Source: Spirochaetales bacterium
Lineage (GTDB): Bacteria > Spirochaetota > Spirochaetia > JAGLYY01
Length of the DNA stretch: 13,984 bases
Assembly: GCA_023131935.1 (NCBI GenBank)
Contig: JAGLYY010000394.1
Coordinates: 1-13,984 of the forward strand
Direction of reading: 5' to 3'
Shown here: in pieces, positions 1 to 7,853 of the stretch
How positions within the stretch are numbered: the first letter of the stretch is position 1
Layout of the letters: every line of letters begins with the position of its first letter
Translations under genes and position numbers: made by a program
Notes under the pieces: model-generated
Seen by the model: only the letters and a program-made list of their open reading frames with translations
Told to the model about the DNA's origin: nothing
The model's database searches: none

Positions 1-870
1 GAAGCGATAGTGAAATCAGGGTTTTCCGACAGGGGGAATATCCTCGACTCTTACCTCGAGGAGAAAGATATAAAGAATCTGGAAAAGCTCCTGGAAACCT
101 TTAACCGTGAGAAAACTGAGTGCGGCACGGCATTGTCGGAAATCTGGAAACGGTTACAGGGGAAGGAAAGGCCCGACCTCGATAACCTCGAGAGTGAACT
201 CCTGCAGCAGGAAGAGCGCGTTTCAGAGGCGGAGAAAAAAGAGCAGGAGCTGATCAGAAAGCTCACCATAATTACTGAAAATCTTGGAAAGATCGATGAG
301 CTTACAAAGAGAAAACAACTTCTCGAAAAAGAATCGGGAATTCTTTTCGAACTCTCAAGAGATTTATCCGGGGACAACCCAAGGCATATAAACTTCCCTA
401 ATTTTATCCTCGGCACCTACCTGGAGCAGATCACCATTCGGGCGACAGAGCGTCTCAAGCGGATGTCCGACGACAGATACAGCCTTAGAATGACCGATGA
501 AGCAATCAGGAGACGAGGGCAATGGGGCCTTGACCTTGAAATATCCGATGCCTATAACGGCGGGGTCAGGTCGGTAAAATCCCTTTCGGGAGGAGAGAAA
601 TTTATCACCTCCCTTTCCCTGGCTATGGGGCTTGCTGACGTAATACAGGAGAGAGCTGGGGGGATCCGTCTTGAATCTCTTTTTATCGATGAGGGATTCG
701 GCTCCCTTGATGAACACTCCCTCGACAACGCCCTCAATATTTTAGATGAGATACGGGACAACCGGACCATCGGGATTATCTCCCATGTATCGGAATTGAA
801 GAGCCGGATACAGAGCAGGCTGGAGGTGGAGAAAAGCAAGATGGGTTCGACAATAAAAACTATCTCTTAG
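1..870 (+). CDS. sbcC: SbcC/SMC-like DNA repair ATPase, C-terminal fragment (5' end outside window)
   Basis: The frame is open from base 1, so this is the last 289 residues of a longer gene, not a gene starting at the GTG at position 10. Residues 20-110 are charged and heptad-like, as in the returning coiled-coil arm of SbcC. The C-terminal ATPase lobe follows: ABC signature LSGGEKF (S196-E199), Walker B with D230-E231 in FIDEGFGSLDE, and an H-loop His at residue 262 (ISHVSEL). In known SbcCD complexes this lobe pairs with the N-terminal Walker A lobe to drive SbcD nuclease cleavage of hairpins and DNA ends. RecN- or SMC-type relatives share these motifs, but the FIDEGFGSLDE block is typical of SbcC/Rad50. 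It converges on the downstream transporter gene with a 24-bp gap and no evident terminator hairpin. It looks like chromosomal flank rather than part of the CRISPR locus. Confidence 0.85.
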   Translation, partial: EAIVKSGFSDRGNILDSYLEEKDIKNLEKLLETFNREKTECGTALSEIWKRLQGKERPDLDNLESELLQQEERVSEAEKKEQELIRKLTIITENLGKIDELTKRKQLLEKESGILFELSRDLSGDNPRHINFPNFILGTYLEQITIRATERLKRMSDDRYSLRMTDEAIRRRGQWGLDLEISDAYNGGVRSVKSLSGGEKFITSLSLAMGLADVIQERAGGIRLESLFIDEGFGSLDEHSLDNALNILDEIRDNRTIGIISHVSELKSRIQSRLEVEKSKMGSTIKTIS

Positions 871-894
871 GAACTATAGGAGCCATAGGAAATA

Positions 895-2136
895 TTAGGT
901 GCGAGCTGCCTCCTCATTCGAAGCAAAAGCCTTTTCCTTTCGTGTTCTAAAATAGAGTCCGAGGAAACCGGCGAGTGCCAATGCTGAAATTATCCCGCAT
1001 AAATACCACACCAGGTTCGGGTCGTAATTATCTAGTATCATTCCCGCGGCCCACGGTCCGATCATGGAAGGAATCGACCAGGAAACTCCAAAGACCGCCA
1101 TATAGCGTCCGCGCATATCCTCAGGAGCAAAGTCGGCGACCAAAGCCTGCTGAACAGGTACGGTTATCATTTCTCCAATGGTAATAACTGTCACCGCAAG
1201 GAGAAGGAAAACGTAGCCATGAACAATCCCGAAAGCGGTGTACCCGATTAAATAACAGGCAGTTCCAAGAGCCATCATCAGGAAGGGGCTTCTGTTTCTG
1301 ATTTTCCTCGATACCCAGAACTGAAAAATAACAACTATACCGGCATTAAAACTCATCAACAGGCCATACCCTTTCTCAGTTATCCCATGGAAATCACGGA
1401 TGTAGATGGAGAAGGTACTGTACAGCTGTATATAAACAAGGACCATCAGTGTCATAACTACCAGAAAAATCATGAACGTTTTATTTCGGGCTACTTCCCT
1501 GTATCCTTTCAGGGTTTCCCAGAAACTGACACCTCCCTTTTCCTCCAGGTTTTGAGGTTTTGTTTCCGGAATAAATTTCAATATTATCAGTGCTGTTGCC
1601 AGACTGAGAACCGCATCAGCAATGAAGAGGTTCAAATAGGATCTCGCGGCAAGAAACCCGCCGATCGATGGACCCACTACCCAGGCTAAATTGTTGATAA
1701 CCCTGAGAACCCCAAAGCCCTCTGCTCTTTTTTCTTCCGGAAGCAGATCAACCACCATTGCCTGCCGGGCAGGCCCGCCTATATTCGAGAGTAAACCGAC
1801 GAGGACCGCCATCAGGTAAAATACAAGGAGGTTTCCGATAAAACCCATACTTAAATTGCTCACGGCACTTAACACAAGGCCGGCTATTACCATCCCTTTA
1901 CGGCCGATTTTATCTGCCAAGGCTCCCCCGATCATACTTCCAATCATTCCGGTAACTGAAAAAATGGCCAGGAGCGCACCCGCCTCGGTCATTCCGACTA
2001 CGAACCTTGAAGTGATATACAGGGTGAAGAAGGGGAAAAGAATTGTCCTGCCTAGGGAGTCTACAAATGAGGAACCCACCAGCAGCCAGAATTTACCGGG
2101 ATACTCGGCTATTACCTCTTTTATTTTCGTAATCAT
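895..2136 (-). CDS. MFS efflux transporter (about 12 membrane segments)
   Basis: This 413-residue protein has the usual MFS length and an alternating pattern of hydrophobic segments across its whole length. Motif A between helices 2 and 3 is visible as GGALADKIGRKG at residues 70-81, and a weaker copy (WVSRKIRNRS) lies at the equivalent place in the C-terminal half. These features support a proton-coupled inner-membrane exporter of the drug:H+ antiporter kind; the substrate cannot be read from the sequence. The start codon shares one base with the stop of the upstream regulator gene (TGATG), and a GGAG motif lies about 8-10 nt upstream, so the two genes are almost certainly co-transcribed and translationally coupled. 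Regulator-plus-MFS pairs of this type usually control the exporter in response to its substrate, which is an inference here. Confidence 0.88.
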   Translation of the reverse strand: MITKIKEVIAEYPGKFWLLVGSSFVDSLGRTILFPFFTLYITSRFVVGMTEAGALLAIFSVTGMIGSMIGGALADKIGRKGMVIAGLVLSAVSNLSMGFIGNLLVFYLMAVLVGLLSNIGGPARQAMVVDLLPEEKRAEGFGVLRVINNLAWVVGPSIGGFLAARSYLNLFIADAVLSLATALIILKFIPETKPQNLEEKGGVSFWETLKGYREVARNKTFMIFLVVMTLMVLVYIQLYSTFSIYIRDFHGITEKGYGLLMSFNAGIVVIFQFWVSRKIRNRSPFLMMALGTACYLIGYTAFGIVHGYVFLLLAVTVITIGEMITVPVQQALVADFAPEDMRGRYMAVFGVSWSIPSMIGPWAAGMILDNYDPNLVWYLCGIISALALAGFLGLYFRTRKEKAFASNEEAART

Positions 2137-3254
2137 CAGGAATTCTCCAGAAATGAACGGGCTATCAATTTGAGAGTTTCTTCGAACTTTTCATTGTTCA
2201 GGGAATACCTCTTTCCGGCTTCAAATCGTTTTTCGTTTATAAAACCGGTAGCTGCAAGCTGCTTAAGATGACGGGAAGCGGCGGATTGGCTCAAGCCCAG
2301 AAGGGAGATGATTTCCTGTGAGGAAAGTCTTTCTTTTTCCTTTATCAACTGGAGAATATGCAGTCTCGTTCCATCCGCCAGAGCAATCAGTTTGGAAGCA
2401 AGTTCCACGAGGTTCAATTCGGACCGGTCATTCCGCAGATCTTCAGGAATCCTGGCACCGAAAAACAGGTAGAGCCGGTTTCCACAGTGGGATTTTCCCA
2501 GGTAAGGGCCCACATGCATGGAGGGAATAAAAATGATTTCTTCCGCTGCTTCAAAAATCTGCAGCCATTTCTTTTCCAACAGACTGTGTCCGGTGATATA
2601 ACGGCTAATGGAAAGTTTATCCATACCCGTAAGATTTGCCCGGCGGAGAACCTCTACGGTGTGTCGGAGCAATGGCTCCTGTTCCTCCCACTCCCTGCTG
2701 ACAAAATTTTCCCACATGTAGGTAAGATGATCTACAATTGCATCCTTTAGTTTTACCGGATCGGTTACCAGGCGGTACGCCTCTTTTTCGAGATCCACGT
2801 CGATGTGCTTATCCTTGAATCGGGTACGCAGGAAGTCCAGGTAGGCATCAGAGGATTTCAAGACAGCATCAATAAGTATCGGGAGACCGCCAGGGCCTCT
2901 TTCATCCCGGGGCAGATTTCCTTTGGAAAGAAGGGGTAACTCCCAGTATGCTTTTAGTAACCTGTTTCGTATCTCCTCCGGATTTGTCTTTTCCAGATCC
3001 TTAAGGTAGGAGGGGAAATCCCCGGGGAACCGTTCCTGAAACAGGGCATAATGGCATCCCAACAGGATCAAACGATGACTCTGATAGATCTCGCGAGATA
3101 ATTGATCACGGGTTTCCTGAACCCATGGACCGAAGCCTGAATATTCCTCAGTTTTCGTAAGCAGCAAAAGACTATTTAATATATTTCGAACAGGATTAAG
3201 TTCAAATTTGGTTTTTACTACATGTTCGCTGACAAGCGGATCATTAATCGGCAT
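2136..3254 (-). CDS. ArsR-type winged-helix transcriptional regulator with long N-terminal domain
   Basis: The reading frame opens at an ATG at 3269, but the second Met (3254) is preceded by a GGAGG at 3265-3261 with 6-nt spacing, so I start there, giving 372 residues. Residues 285-372 form an ArsR-like winged helix: ALADGTRLHILQLI, then the recognition helix LSQSAASRHLKQL (321-333), then a basic wing (FEAGKRYSL). Classical ArsR proteins are about 100 residues, so the roughly 280-residue N-terminal part is an extra, largely helical domain, probably for ligand sensing or dimerization; it resembles the DUF5937-ArsR architecture, but I cannot confirm the family. It heads an operon with the MFS exporter, whose start overlaps its stop, and probably regulates it. 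The perfect inverted repeat at 3288-3303 is the obvious candidate operator. It is transcribed divergently from cas6. Confidence 0.8.
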   Translation of the reverse strand: MPINDPLVSEHVVKTKFELNPVRNILNSLLLLTKTEEYSGFGPWVQETRDQLSREIYQSHRLILLGCHYALFQERFPGDFPSYLKDLEKTNPEEIRNRLLKAYWELPLLSKGNLPRDERGPGGLPILIDAVLKSSDAYLDFLRTRFKDKHIDVDLEKEAYRLVTDPVKLKDAIVDHLTYMWENFVSREWEEQEPLLRHTVEVLRRANLTGMDKLSISRYITGHSLLEKKWLQIFEAAEEIIFIPSMHVGPYLGKSHCGNRLYLFFGARIPEDLRNDRSELNLVELASKLIALADGTRLHILQLIKEKERLSSQEIISLLGLSQSAASRHLKQLAATGFINEKRFEAGKRYSLNNEKFEETLKLIARSFLENS

Positions 3255-3287
3255 GTGATACCTCCACATTCCTTTGATGCCCTATTT

Positions 3288-3303
3288 ACCCGCAAATGCG
3301 GGT
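3288..3303. promoter_or_regulatory. Perfect 16-nt inverted repeat, candidate operator of the regulator/MFS operon
   Basis: ACCCGCA-AA-TGCGGGT has two 7-bp arms and a 2-nt centre. It lies 33 bp upstream of the regulator start in the divergent region shared with cas6. Its G/C-rich arms stand out in A/T-rich surroundings. Symmetry, size and position fit a site for a dimeric winged-helix repressor; the binding itself is inferred. There is no T-run after it in either direction, so a terminator is unlikely. Confidence 0.5.
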
Positions 3304-3355
3304 TAGATGAATAATAATTTACTGTCTGGAATCTGTCAAGCGGGTGGGAAAATAG

Positions 3356-3384
3356 TTGCTTTTCGATAAAAAAGAGTAAATAAT
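3356..3384 (+). promoter_or_regulatory. Possible weak promoter for cas6
   Basis: TTGCTT (3356-3361) and AATAAT (3379-3384) are separated by 17 bp, a sigma70-like arrangement with a good -10 but a poor -35. Transcription would begin only about 10 nt before the cas6 ATG. That would fit the lack of a clear Shine-Dalgarno sequence there. A short A/T-rich region produces such matches easily, so this is tentative. Confidence 0.25.
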
Positions 3385-3399
3385 AAGCATCAGCGAACA

Positions 3400-4065
3400 A
3401 TGAAAAAAGGCACCCTAACCTTTCATGGTATACATTTAAGTCCATCTCAAATCCATAAATTCCGGGGTTTTGTCGGAAATACGTTTAAAGAATATGACCT
3501 TATTCATAACCATGATAACGAGACCGGTGCTAACATATACAGATACCCATTAATACAGTTCAAACTGCTGGATAAAAAACCGGCGATTATAGCTATCACA
3601 AATCGAGCTGTGGAGATTTTTACCACAATCTTCCTAAAACTTGATAGTATTGTTATTGATGGTGTATCAATTCCCGTTTATGAAAAGGATATTAAAGTAG
3701 AAGAGGTAGAATTTGCCTTTTCCGATGATATTTTCATGTACGAGTTCCTTTCCCCGTGGATGGGTCTGAATCAGAAGAACTATGCCGTGTATACGGATAC
3801 ACGTGATAAGTCAGAGAAGACAGCAATTCTTAAGCGTGCACTGACCGGCAACATCCTGTCGACGGCAAAAGGTCTGGATTACTGGCTTGAGAAAGACCAG
3901 AGGATCAGGACGGAACTCCAGGTCAGGGAGATGAATGTTAAACTCAAAGGAAAGCAAATGACGGCATTCAAGGGGGTTTTCAAGACAAACTTTCTTATCC
4001 CGGATTACCTGGGGTTGGGAAAGTCGGTATCAAGAGGGTTCGGGATTGTGAGGAGGGTGATTTGA
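3400..4065 (+). CDS. cas6: Cas6 CRISPR RNA endoribonuclease (type I-B)
   Basis: Cas6 cuts the pre-crRNA inside each repeat, leaving an 8-nt 5' handle, here expected to be ATTGAAAC. The 221-residue length and the C-terminal glycine-rich loop GLGKSVSRGFG (residues 205-215) are typical of Cas6 RAMP-fold proteins. His36 and His38 lie in the region where the catalytic histidine usually occurs; which of them acts cannot be settled by reading. The ATG at 3400 is used because an in-frame stop lies six codons upstream. No convincing ribosome binding site precedes it. It is the first gene of the cas cluster and is separated from cas8b by 113 bp, whereas cas8b through cas3 overlap or abut. Its base composition is nearer to the flank than to the A/T-rich cas8b-cas3 block. 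Confidence 0.85.
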   Translation: MKKGTLTFHGIHLSPSQIHKFRGFVGNTFKEYDLIHNHDNETGANIYRYPLIQFKLLDKKPAIIAITNRAVEIFTTIFLKLDSIVIDGVSIPVYEKDIKVEEVEFAFSDDIFMYEFLSPWMGLNQKNYAVYTDTRDKSEKTAILKRALTGNILSTAKGLDYWLEKDQRIRTELQVREMNVKLKGKQMTAFKGVFKTNFLIPDYLGLGKSVSRGFGIVRRVI

Positions 4066-4099
4066 TAAATAACTTTCGGGTATTTTGAAAATCGTATTG

Positions 4100-4114
4100 T
4101 AATAATGATTATTA
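4100..4114. repeat. Perfect 15-nt A/T palindrome between cas6 and cas8b
   Basis: TAATAAT-G-ATTATTA has 7-bp arms around a single base, within the 113-bp gap between cas6 and cas8b. It overlaps poor promoter-like elements (TTGTAA at 4097-4102 and TAGTAT at 4121-4126, 18-bp spacing). It could be a regulatory site for the downstream effector genes, but a low-complexity A/T sequence forms such palindromes easily. Confidence 0.3.
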
Positions 4115-4178
4115 AAGAGTTAGTATTAAGGATATCAACCACAAAATTATTGTCAATGATTTTTAGAAGGTTACCATT

Positions 4179-6191
4179 ATGCTTGTAAAAATGCAAAAGC
4201 TTGCCCTTTGTTTCTTATGGGAAGCACTAAACGAAAATAAAGAACTCCCTAAACACCTAAGGAACTGGTTCGATGAAGAGAGAATTACTAACGGAGGAAG
4301 ATTCTTTTCATATCTTGTTGAACCAGAAGGAAAGATCCAAAAATTCTATAGCTTGAGAGAAAATCCCAATAATCCTGAAATTGCAATTTTAGAAGGGTTT
4401 GATATAGGTTCTTTAGAAGGTAATTCAGCCAAACGATTGCCATTTAACAGGCCTAGTGGTCCTCAATCACCACAGCTTGGACCTGTTATAAAGCGATCGT
4501 ACTCTAAAAAGACCGGATCTGGCCCATCATTAAAGATACTTAACTCAACTATCAAATCTTTTATGGAGAAAGCCAACAGTAATTCACCTTGGGCAGAGTA
4601 TTTCCAAGAGGCTGTCTCTGTCTTTAACCGTAAAAAATTATCTTACGGCGGTAAGATTGAAGAGGATAAAGGTAAAACAGCACTTTCACTTGCAGTAGAA
4701 CTCATTCCGGAGACTAACCAGACGGTGTTTCTTGTATTTCAGGATGTCACAGGACGGTTTCCCGGTGATGTTCCTGAGTATAACGACTATCTAAGCACAA
4801 TGATAGATGGAGATGAAAAGTATACAACAATAAAAACCGCAGGGCACATTGCCCATCAGTGTCCATTATGCGGAAGAAATGATTTTAAAGTTTATGCTTC
4901 TGCATGCAGCTTGGCAGGTATTAATATTTCGAATATTGACAGAGTCGGCGCCTTTCCAGGTATAACTACTCAAAATGCTCATCTTTCATTTGCTATCTGT
5001 GCTAATTGCGCTGATCTTCTATATATTTTTAAATTTCATATATTAGAAAAATATTTAGCTCCGATCACAAGCCAAAATGCCCTTGTTCTGCCTGATTTAG
5101 ATTTACACACGGAAAAACTATCAAGGTTTTTGCGTAATTTTCAAATATATACTGATGGTCTATCAAAAAAAGATAAGAAAGCGATTAATCTAGAACGTCG
5201 ACAGCTGATAAAGGTACTTGCAGAAAGCAGGGGAATTACTACCATAGATATAATATGGGCAGACTTCGGCCAAAAGATGGAAAATCTGCGTGGGATAATA
5301 ACAGATGTATTACCTTCCAGATTAAAACAAATAGATAATAAAGGGAGGGAGTTTGATAATATTAAAAATATAAATCCATTTTTCCCAAAGCATGAGATGG
5401 ATAGTTTCATATTCGATGCCAATCTTACATTCATCTACAATTTATTTCATAGACCTGGGGGAAAGAAGGCCAAAGTAGCAAATTCAAGTAAAAAGCTTTT
5501 TGAATTAAAACGCTTACTGGCTGAATCTATCTATAAGAAAAAAAAGATACCGGAAAAAAGATTATGGGAAGAAATTATGATAACCGCCAGATGGTATCTA
5601 ACAGACATATTACAATCTGACAACCCTGTATTTGAGCTTCTTAATGAAGGTTTCTCAGAAAAAAAGAATATAATTTGGCTTACTCTTTCCGGGTGGATTC
5701 GGCATTTGGCAATGACTATTGAATATTTCAAATATATGGAGGTAATGGAAATGATGGAAAGCAAAAGGACTTACTTTCCGGAAGGAAAAGTTTTAAAACC
5801 CTATTTTTCAGAAAACAGTGGTATAAATAATGATCACAAGGCATTTGCCTTTATACTGGGTATTTTATATGGAAGAGTTATGAGAATTCAGGGAGCAAAA
5901 GGAGTTAATGTGAGTGCAAATGCCCTTACATGGCTTAAAAGATTGACCCTTACAGGAAGGGACATGCCTGAATTATTTATTAAGGTACGCGAGAAATTAC
6001 TTGCCTATGAAGCAGAAAAAAGTTCTGTAATTAGAGAAATTATACACGAATTAGGTGTTTTAGGCTGCAAACTTGGTAATGAAATAGACCTTGATCAAAT
6101 TCAATGCTGCTATTTCTTATTACTTGGGCAATCAATATCTAATGATATTTTTCCTAAAGAAAATAAATCTATAGAAGGAGATAAAAAATGA
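4179..6191 (+). CDS. cas8b: Cas8b large subunit of type I-B Cascade (TM1802/Csh1 family)
   Basis: Cas8b is the large subunit of the type I-B surveillance complex; it recognises the PAM and helps recruit Cas3. Size (670 residues), position before cas7-cas5-cas3 and the central zinc-finger region identify it: C228-x2-C231 (CPLC) and C274-x2-C277 (CANC) enclose the segment usual in TM1802 proteins. The C-terminal 145 or so residues are helical (AFAFILGILYGRVMRIQG and onward) and correspond to the small-subunit region. An AGAAGG motif 8 nt before ATG 4179 supports the start. The stop overlaps the cas7 start by 4 nt (ATGA). An internal ribosome binding site at 5738 probably yields a second product (see the Cas11b entry). 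It is A/T-rich relative to the chromosomal flank. No frameshift or missing motif was seen. Confidence 0.88.
   Translation: MLVKMQKLALCFLWEALNENKELPKHLRNWFDEERITNGGRFFSYLVEPEGKIQKFYSLRENPNNPEIAILEGFDIGSLEGNSAKRLPFNRPSGPQSPQLGPVIKRSYSKKTGSGPSLKILNSTIKSFMEKANSNSPWAEYFQEAVSVFNRKKLSYGGKIEEDKGKTALSLAVELIPETNQTVFLVFQDVTGRFPGDVPEYNDYLSTMIDGDEKYTTIKTAGHIAHQCPLCGRNDFKVYASACSLAGINISNIDRVGAFPGITTQNAHLSFAICANCADLLYIFKFHILEKYLAPITSQNALVLPDLDLHTEKLSRFLRNFQIYTDGLSKKDKKAINLERRQLIKVLAESRGITTIDIIWADFGQKMENLRGIITDVLPSRLKQIDNKGREFDNIKNINPFFPKHEMDSFIFDANLTFIYNLFHRPGGKKAKVANSSKKLFELKRLLAESIYKKKKIPEKRLWEEIMITARWYLTDILQSDNPVFELLNEGFSEKKNIIWLTLSGWIRHLAMTIEYFKYMEVMEMMESKRTYFPEGKVLKPYFSENSGINNDHKAFAFILGILYGRVMRIQGAKGVNVSANALTWLKRLTLTGRDMPELFIKVREKLLAYEAEKSSVIREIIHELGVLGCKLGNEIDLDQIQCCYFLLLGQSISNDIFPKENKSIEGDKK
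5751..6191 (+). CDS. cas11b: Predicted Cas11b small subunit from internal start within cas8b
   Basis: This is a nested, in-frame product of cas8b, predicted rather than certain. A GGAGGT at 5738-5743 is followed after 7 nt by ATG 5751 (Cas8b Met525), with a second ATG directly after it (Met526). Translation from there gives 146 residues of helical sequence. Independent translation of the small subunit from the large-subunit gene is established for several type I systems lacking a separate cas11 gene, including I-B. Cas11 copies line the belly of Cascade and hold the non-target strand. No separate cas11 gene is present here, which strengthens the call. The Met520-Met523-Met525-Met526 cluster leaves the exact start open, but Met523 lies only 1 nt from the SD, too close to be favoured. 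Confidence 0.6.
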   Translation: MMESKRTYFPEGKVLKPYFSENSGINNDHKAFAFILGILYGRVMRIQGAKGVNVSANALTWLKRLTLTGRDMPELFIKVREKLLAYEAEKSSVIREIIHELGVLGCKLGNEIDLDQIQCCYFLLLGQSISNDIFPKENKSIEGDKK

Positions 6192-7138
6192 AAGAAATAG
6201 AAACACTATCATCGCGGCGGGAATTATTTTTTGCATACGATATAAAAATGGGAAATCCCAATGGTGATCCCGATGAAAACCGTCCCAGAGTTCTGCCTGA
6301 TGGTACTTATTATGCTACAGATGTAAGACTTAAGCGTTTTATTCGTGACTTTTTTAAAACACAGGGAGAAGGAATACTCGTAGATACTATTGATTCTAAA
6401 ACCACAAATCTAACAGGTCGTGTTGCTCATTTTCTGCAACAAATTAATAAACCGGAAGTTGTGGGCAACGAACTGGTTGATATTCTTCTGGATTCATTTA
6501 TTGATGCACGTCTTTTTGGAAGTTCATTTGCTTTTAAAAAACAAGATAATTGGGAGCCAAAACCAATTCCAAAAACCCTGACCGGAGCCGTACAGTTTAA
6601 CCATGGCGAGGTAATGCATAAGGCAGAACCAATAGATATTCATGGTACAACTACATTTGGATCTGATGAAGAAAAAACACAAGGTACTTTTACAACATAT
6701 TTCGCTTTACGCTATGCTTTAATCGGTTTTAACGGCGTTGCGAATGAACACTCTGCAAAATTGTCAAGAATGACGGATGAGGATTATTTTGCTTTGTTGA
6801 ACGCTATTTGGAAATCTGTACGTTCGAGCGGCAATACAAGAACCAAAGTAGGACAAGTTCCTCGTTTATTAATCTCGCTAGAATATAAACCAAATATTGA
6901 ATTTCAATTCGGTAATTTATCAGATTATATAAAGTTGGAGTCATCGAATAAAAAAGAGGAAAAAGAATGGTCCAGTCCTGAAGATTATATAGTTGATCTC
7001 TCTTTACTAAAAGAAAGAATATCCGGAAATATAAATAAAATCGCTTCTGTTTCATACTGTGTTTCTCCTGATATTAAATTTAAAGAGAGTAATGGCCCGG
7101 AAACCGATTGGGAAGAAATAAATATAGATGGAAAATAG
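6188..7138 (+). CDS. cas7: Cas7 backbone subunit of type I-B Cascade (Csh2 type)
   Basis: Cas7 polymerises along the crRNA spacer and forms the Cascade backbone. The 316-residue protein carries the Csh2 hallmark near its N-terminus, GNPNGDPDENRPR (residues 22-34), followed by YYATDVRLKRFIRDFF, and then the DARLFG motif (107-112). The later segment SSGNTRTKVGQVPRLL also fits the family. The ATG overlaps the cas8b stop (ATGA), and a GGAG sits 8 nt upstream (AGAAGGAGATAAAAA), so expression is strong and coupled. It overlaps the next gene, cas5, by 11 nt. The D-x-R-L-F-G and NPNGDP motifs separate it from I-E and I-C Cas7 proteins. Confidence 0.92.
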   Translation: MKEIETLSSRRELFFAYDIKMGNPNGDPDENRPRVLPDGTYYATDVRLKRFIRDFFKTQGEGILVDTIDSKTTNLTGRVAHFLQQINKPEVVGNELVDILLDSFIDARLFGSSFAFKKQDNWEPKPIPKTLTGAVQFNHGEVMHKAEPIDIHGTTTFGSDEEKTQGTFTTYFALRYALIGFNGVANEHSAKLSRMTDEDYFALLNAIWKSVRSSGNTRTKVGQVPRLLISLEYKPNIEFQFGNLSDYIKLESSNKKEEKEWSSPEDYIVDLSLLKERISGNINKIASVSYCVSPDIKFKESNGPETDWEEINIDGK

Positions 7139-7853
7139 ATGCATTGTTTTTAATTATAGCGGGCGTTTTGCGCACTTTCTTAAGGCCGAAGCAAATGCCA
7201 GTGCTCCAACATATCCAATACCCCCAAGAACAGTATTGATTGGTCTTGTTGGCGCTATTATTGGGTTGGAAAAGGATATGCCACAAAATGTATTAAAGAA
7301 TGCAAAATTTGCTGTATGCGGAAGTTCAAATTATATCCATTGGCATTCAGCAAACATAAGGAAAATACCTCCGGCTTCCGCAGCTTATACAATTAAAAAA
7401 AATGATAAAGGAAGCTCTAGTGAACAAAAAAATACTATTATTTTTCAGGAGTGGTTATTTAATCCTAACTTTACAGTCTGGGCATTGCTGCCTGATAAAT
7501 ATCAAAAAGAGTTTGAGAATCGGGTCAGGGAAAGAAAATGGTATTTTTCTCCAAGCCTTGGTCTTTCTGAGATGTCTGCTGATATAAAGTTCATAAGTAG
7601 TATTACAGCGGTTCCTTTAGAAACCGGGAGTTATGAAATTACAGGAGCAATACCCTGTTCAAAGGTTAAAATAGATTTAGGGAAGGTTTCGAATAGGGAA
7701 ATAGCTATTAAATCAATACAAATGCCCAGGGAAGTTTCTGAAAAACGTGTGTTTTCACATGAATCGTATTTCATAGAAATGGATTCAAATACTATTCCGG
7801 TTAGAACTTCTTCAGCCTGGAAAGCTGGCAAGAAAAATATAATTTGGTTATAA
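7128..7853 (+). CDS. cas5: Cas5 subunit of type I-B Cascade (Cas5h/Cas5b)
   Basis: Cas5 caps the 5' handle end of the crRNA and contacts Cas8b. The 241-residue protein has the N-terminal Cas5 signature: a strand with SGRFAHF (11-17) followed by APTYPIPPRTVLIGLVGAIIGLE (26-48), where the PPRT-x4-GL-x2-A-x2-GL pattern is diagnostic. It begins inside the end of cas7 (11-nt overlap) and its TAA directly abuts the cas3 ATG with no intervening base, consistent with translational coupling. The length and the intact motif argue for a functional protein. No catalytic role in repeat cleavage is expected because a separate Cas6 is encoded here. Confidence 0.88.
   Translation: MENRCIVFNYSGRFAHFLKAEANASAPTYPIPPRTVLIGLVGAIIGLEKDMPQNVLKNAKFAVCGSSNYIHWHSANIRKIPPASAAYTIKKNDKGSSSEQKNTIIFQEWLFNPNFTVWALLPDKYQKEFENRVRERKWYFSPSLGLSEMSADIKFISSITAVPLETGSYEITGAIPCSKVKIDLGKVSNREIAIKSIQMPREVSEKRVFSHESYFIEMDSNTIPVRTSSAWKAGKKNIIWL

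Noticed and set aside
10..12. GTG as the start of the SbcC-like gene
   Set aside because: The frame stays open upstream to base 1 and the protein begins inside a coiled coil without the Walker A lobe, so the gene is cut by the window edge.
871..894. Possible bidirectional terminator between sbcC and the MFS gene
   Set aside because: Only a 4-bp CTAT/ATAG pairing can be drawn and there is no T-run on either strand.
3218..3445. 75-codon minus-strand frame across the cas6/regulator gap
   Set aside because: It overlaps both the regulator start and the cas6 start, lacks a ribosome binding site and has no recognisable domain; treated as a shadow frame.
4005..4196. 63-codon minus-strand frame between cas6 and cas8b
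   Set aside because: It is low-complexity (runs of I, N, T) from an A/T-rich palindromic region, overlaps the cas6 end and has no initiation signal.
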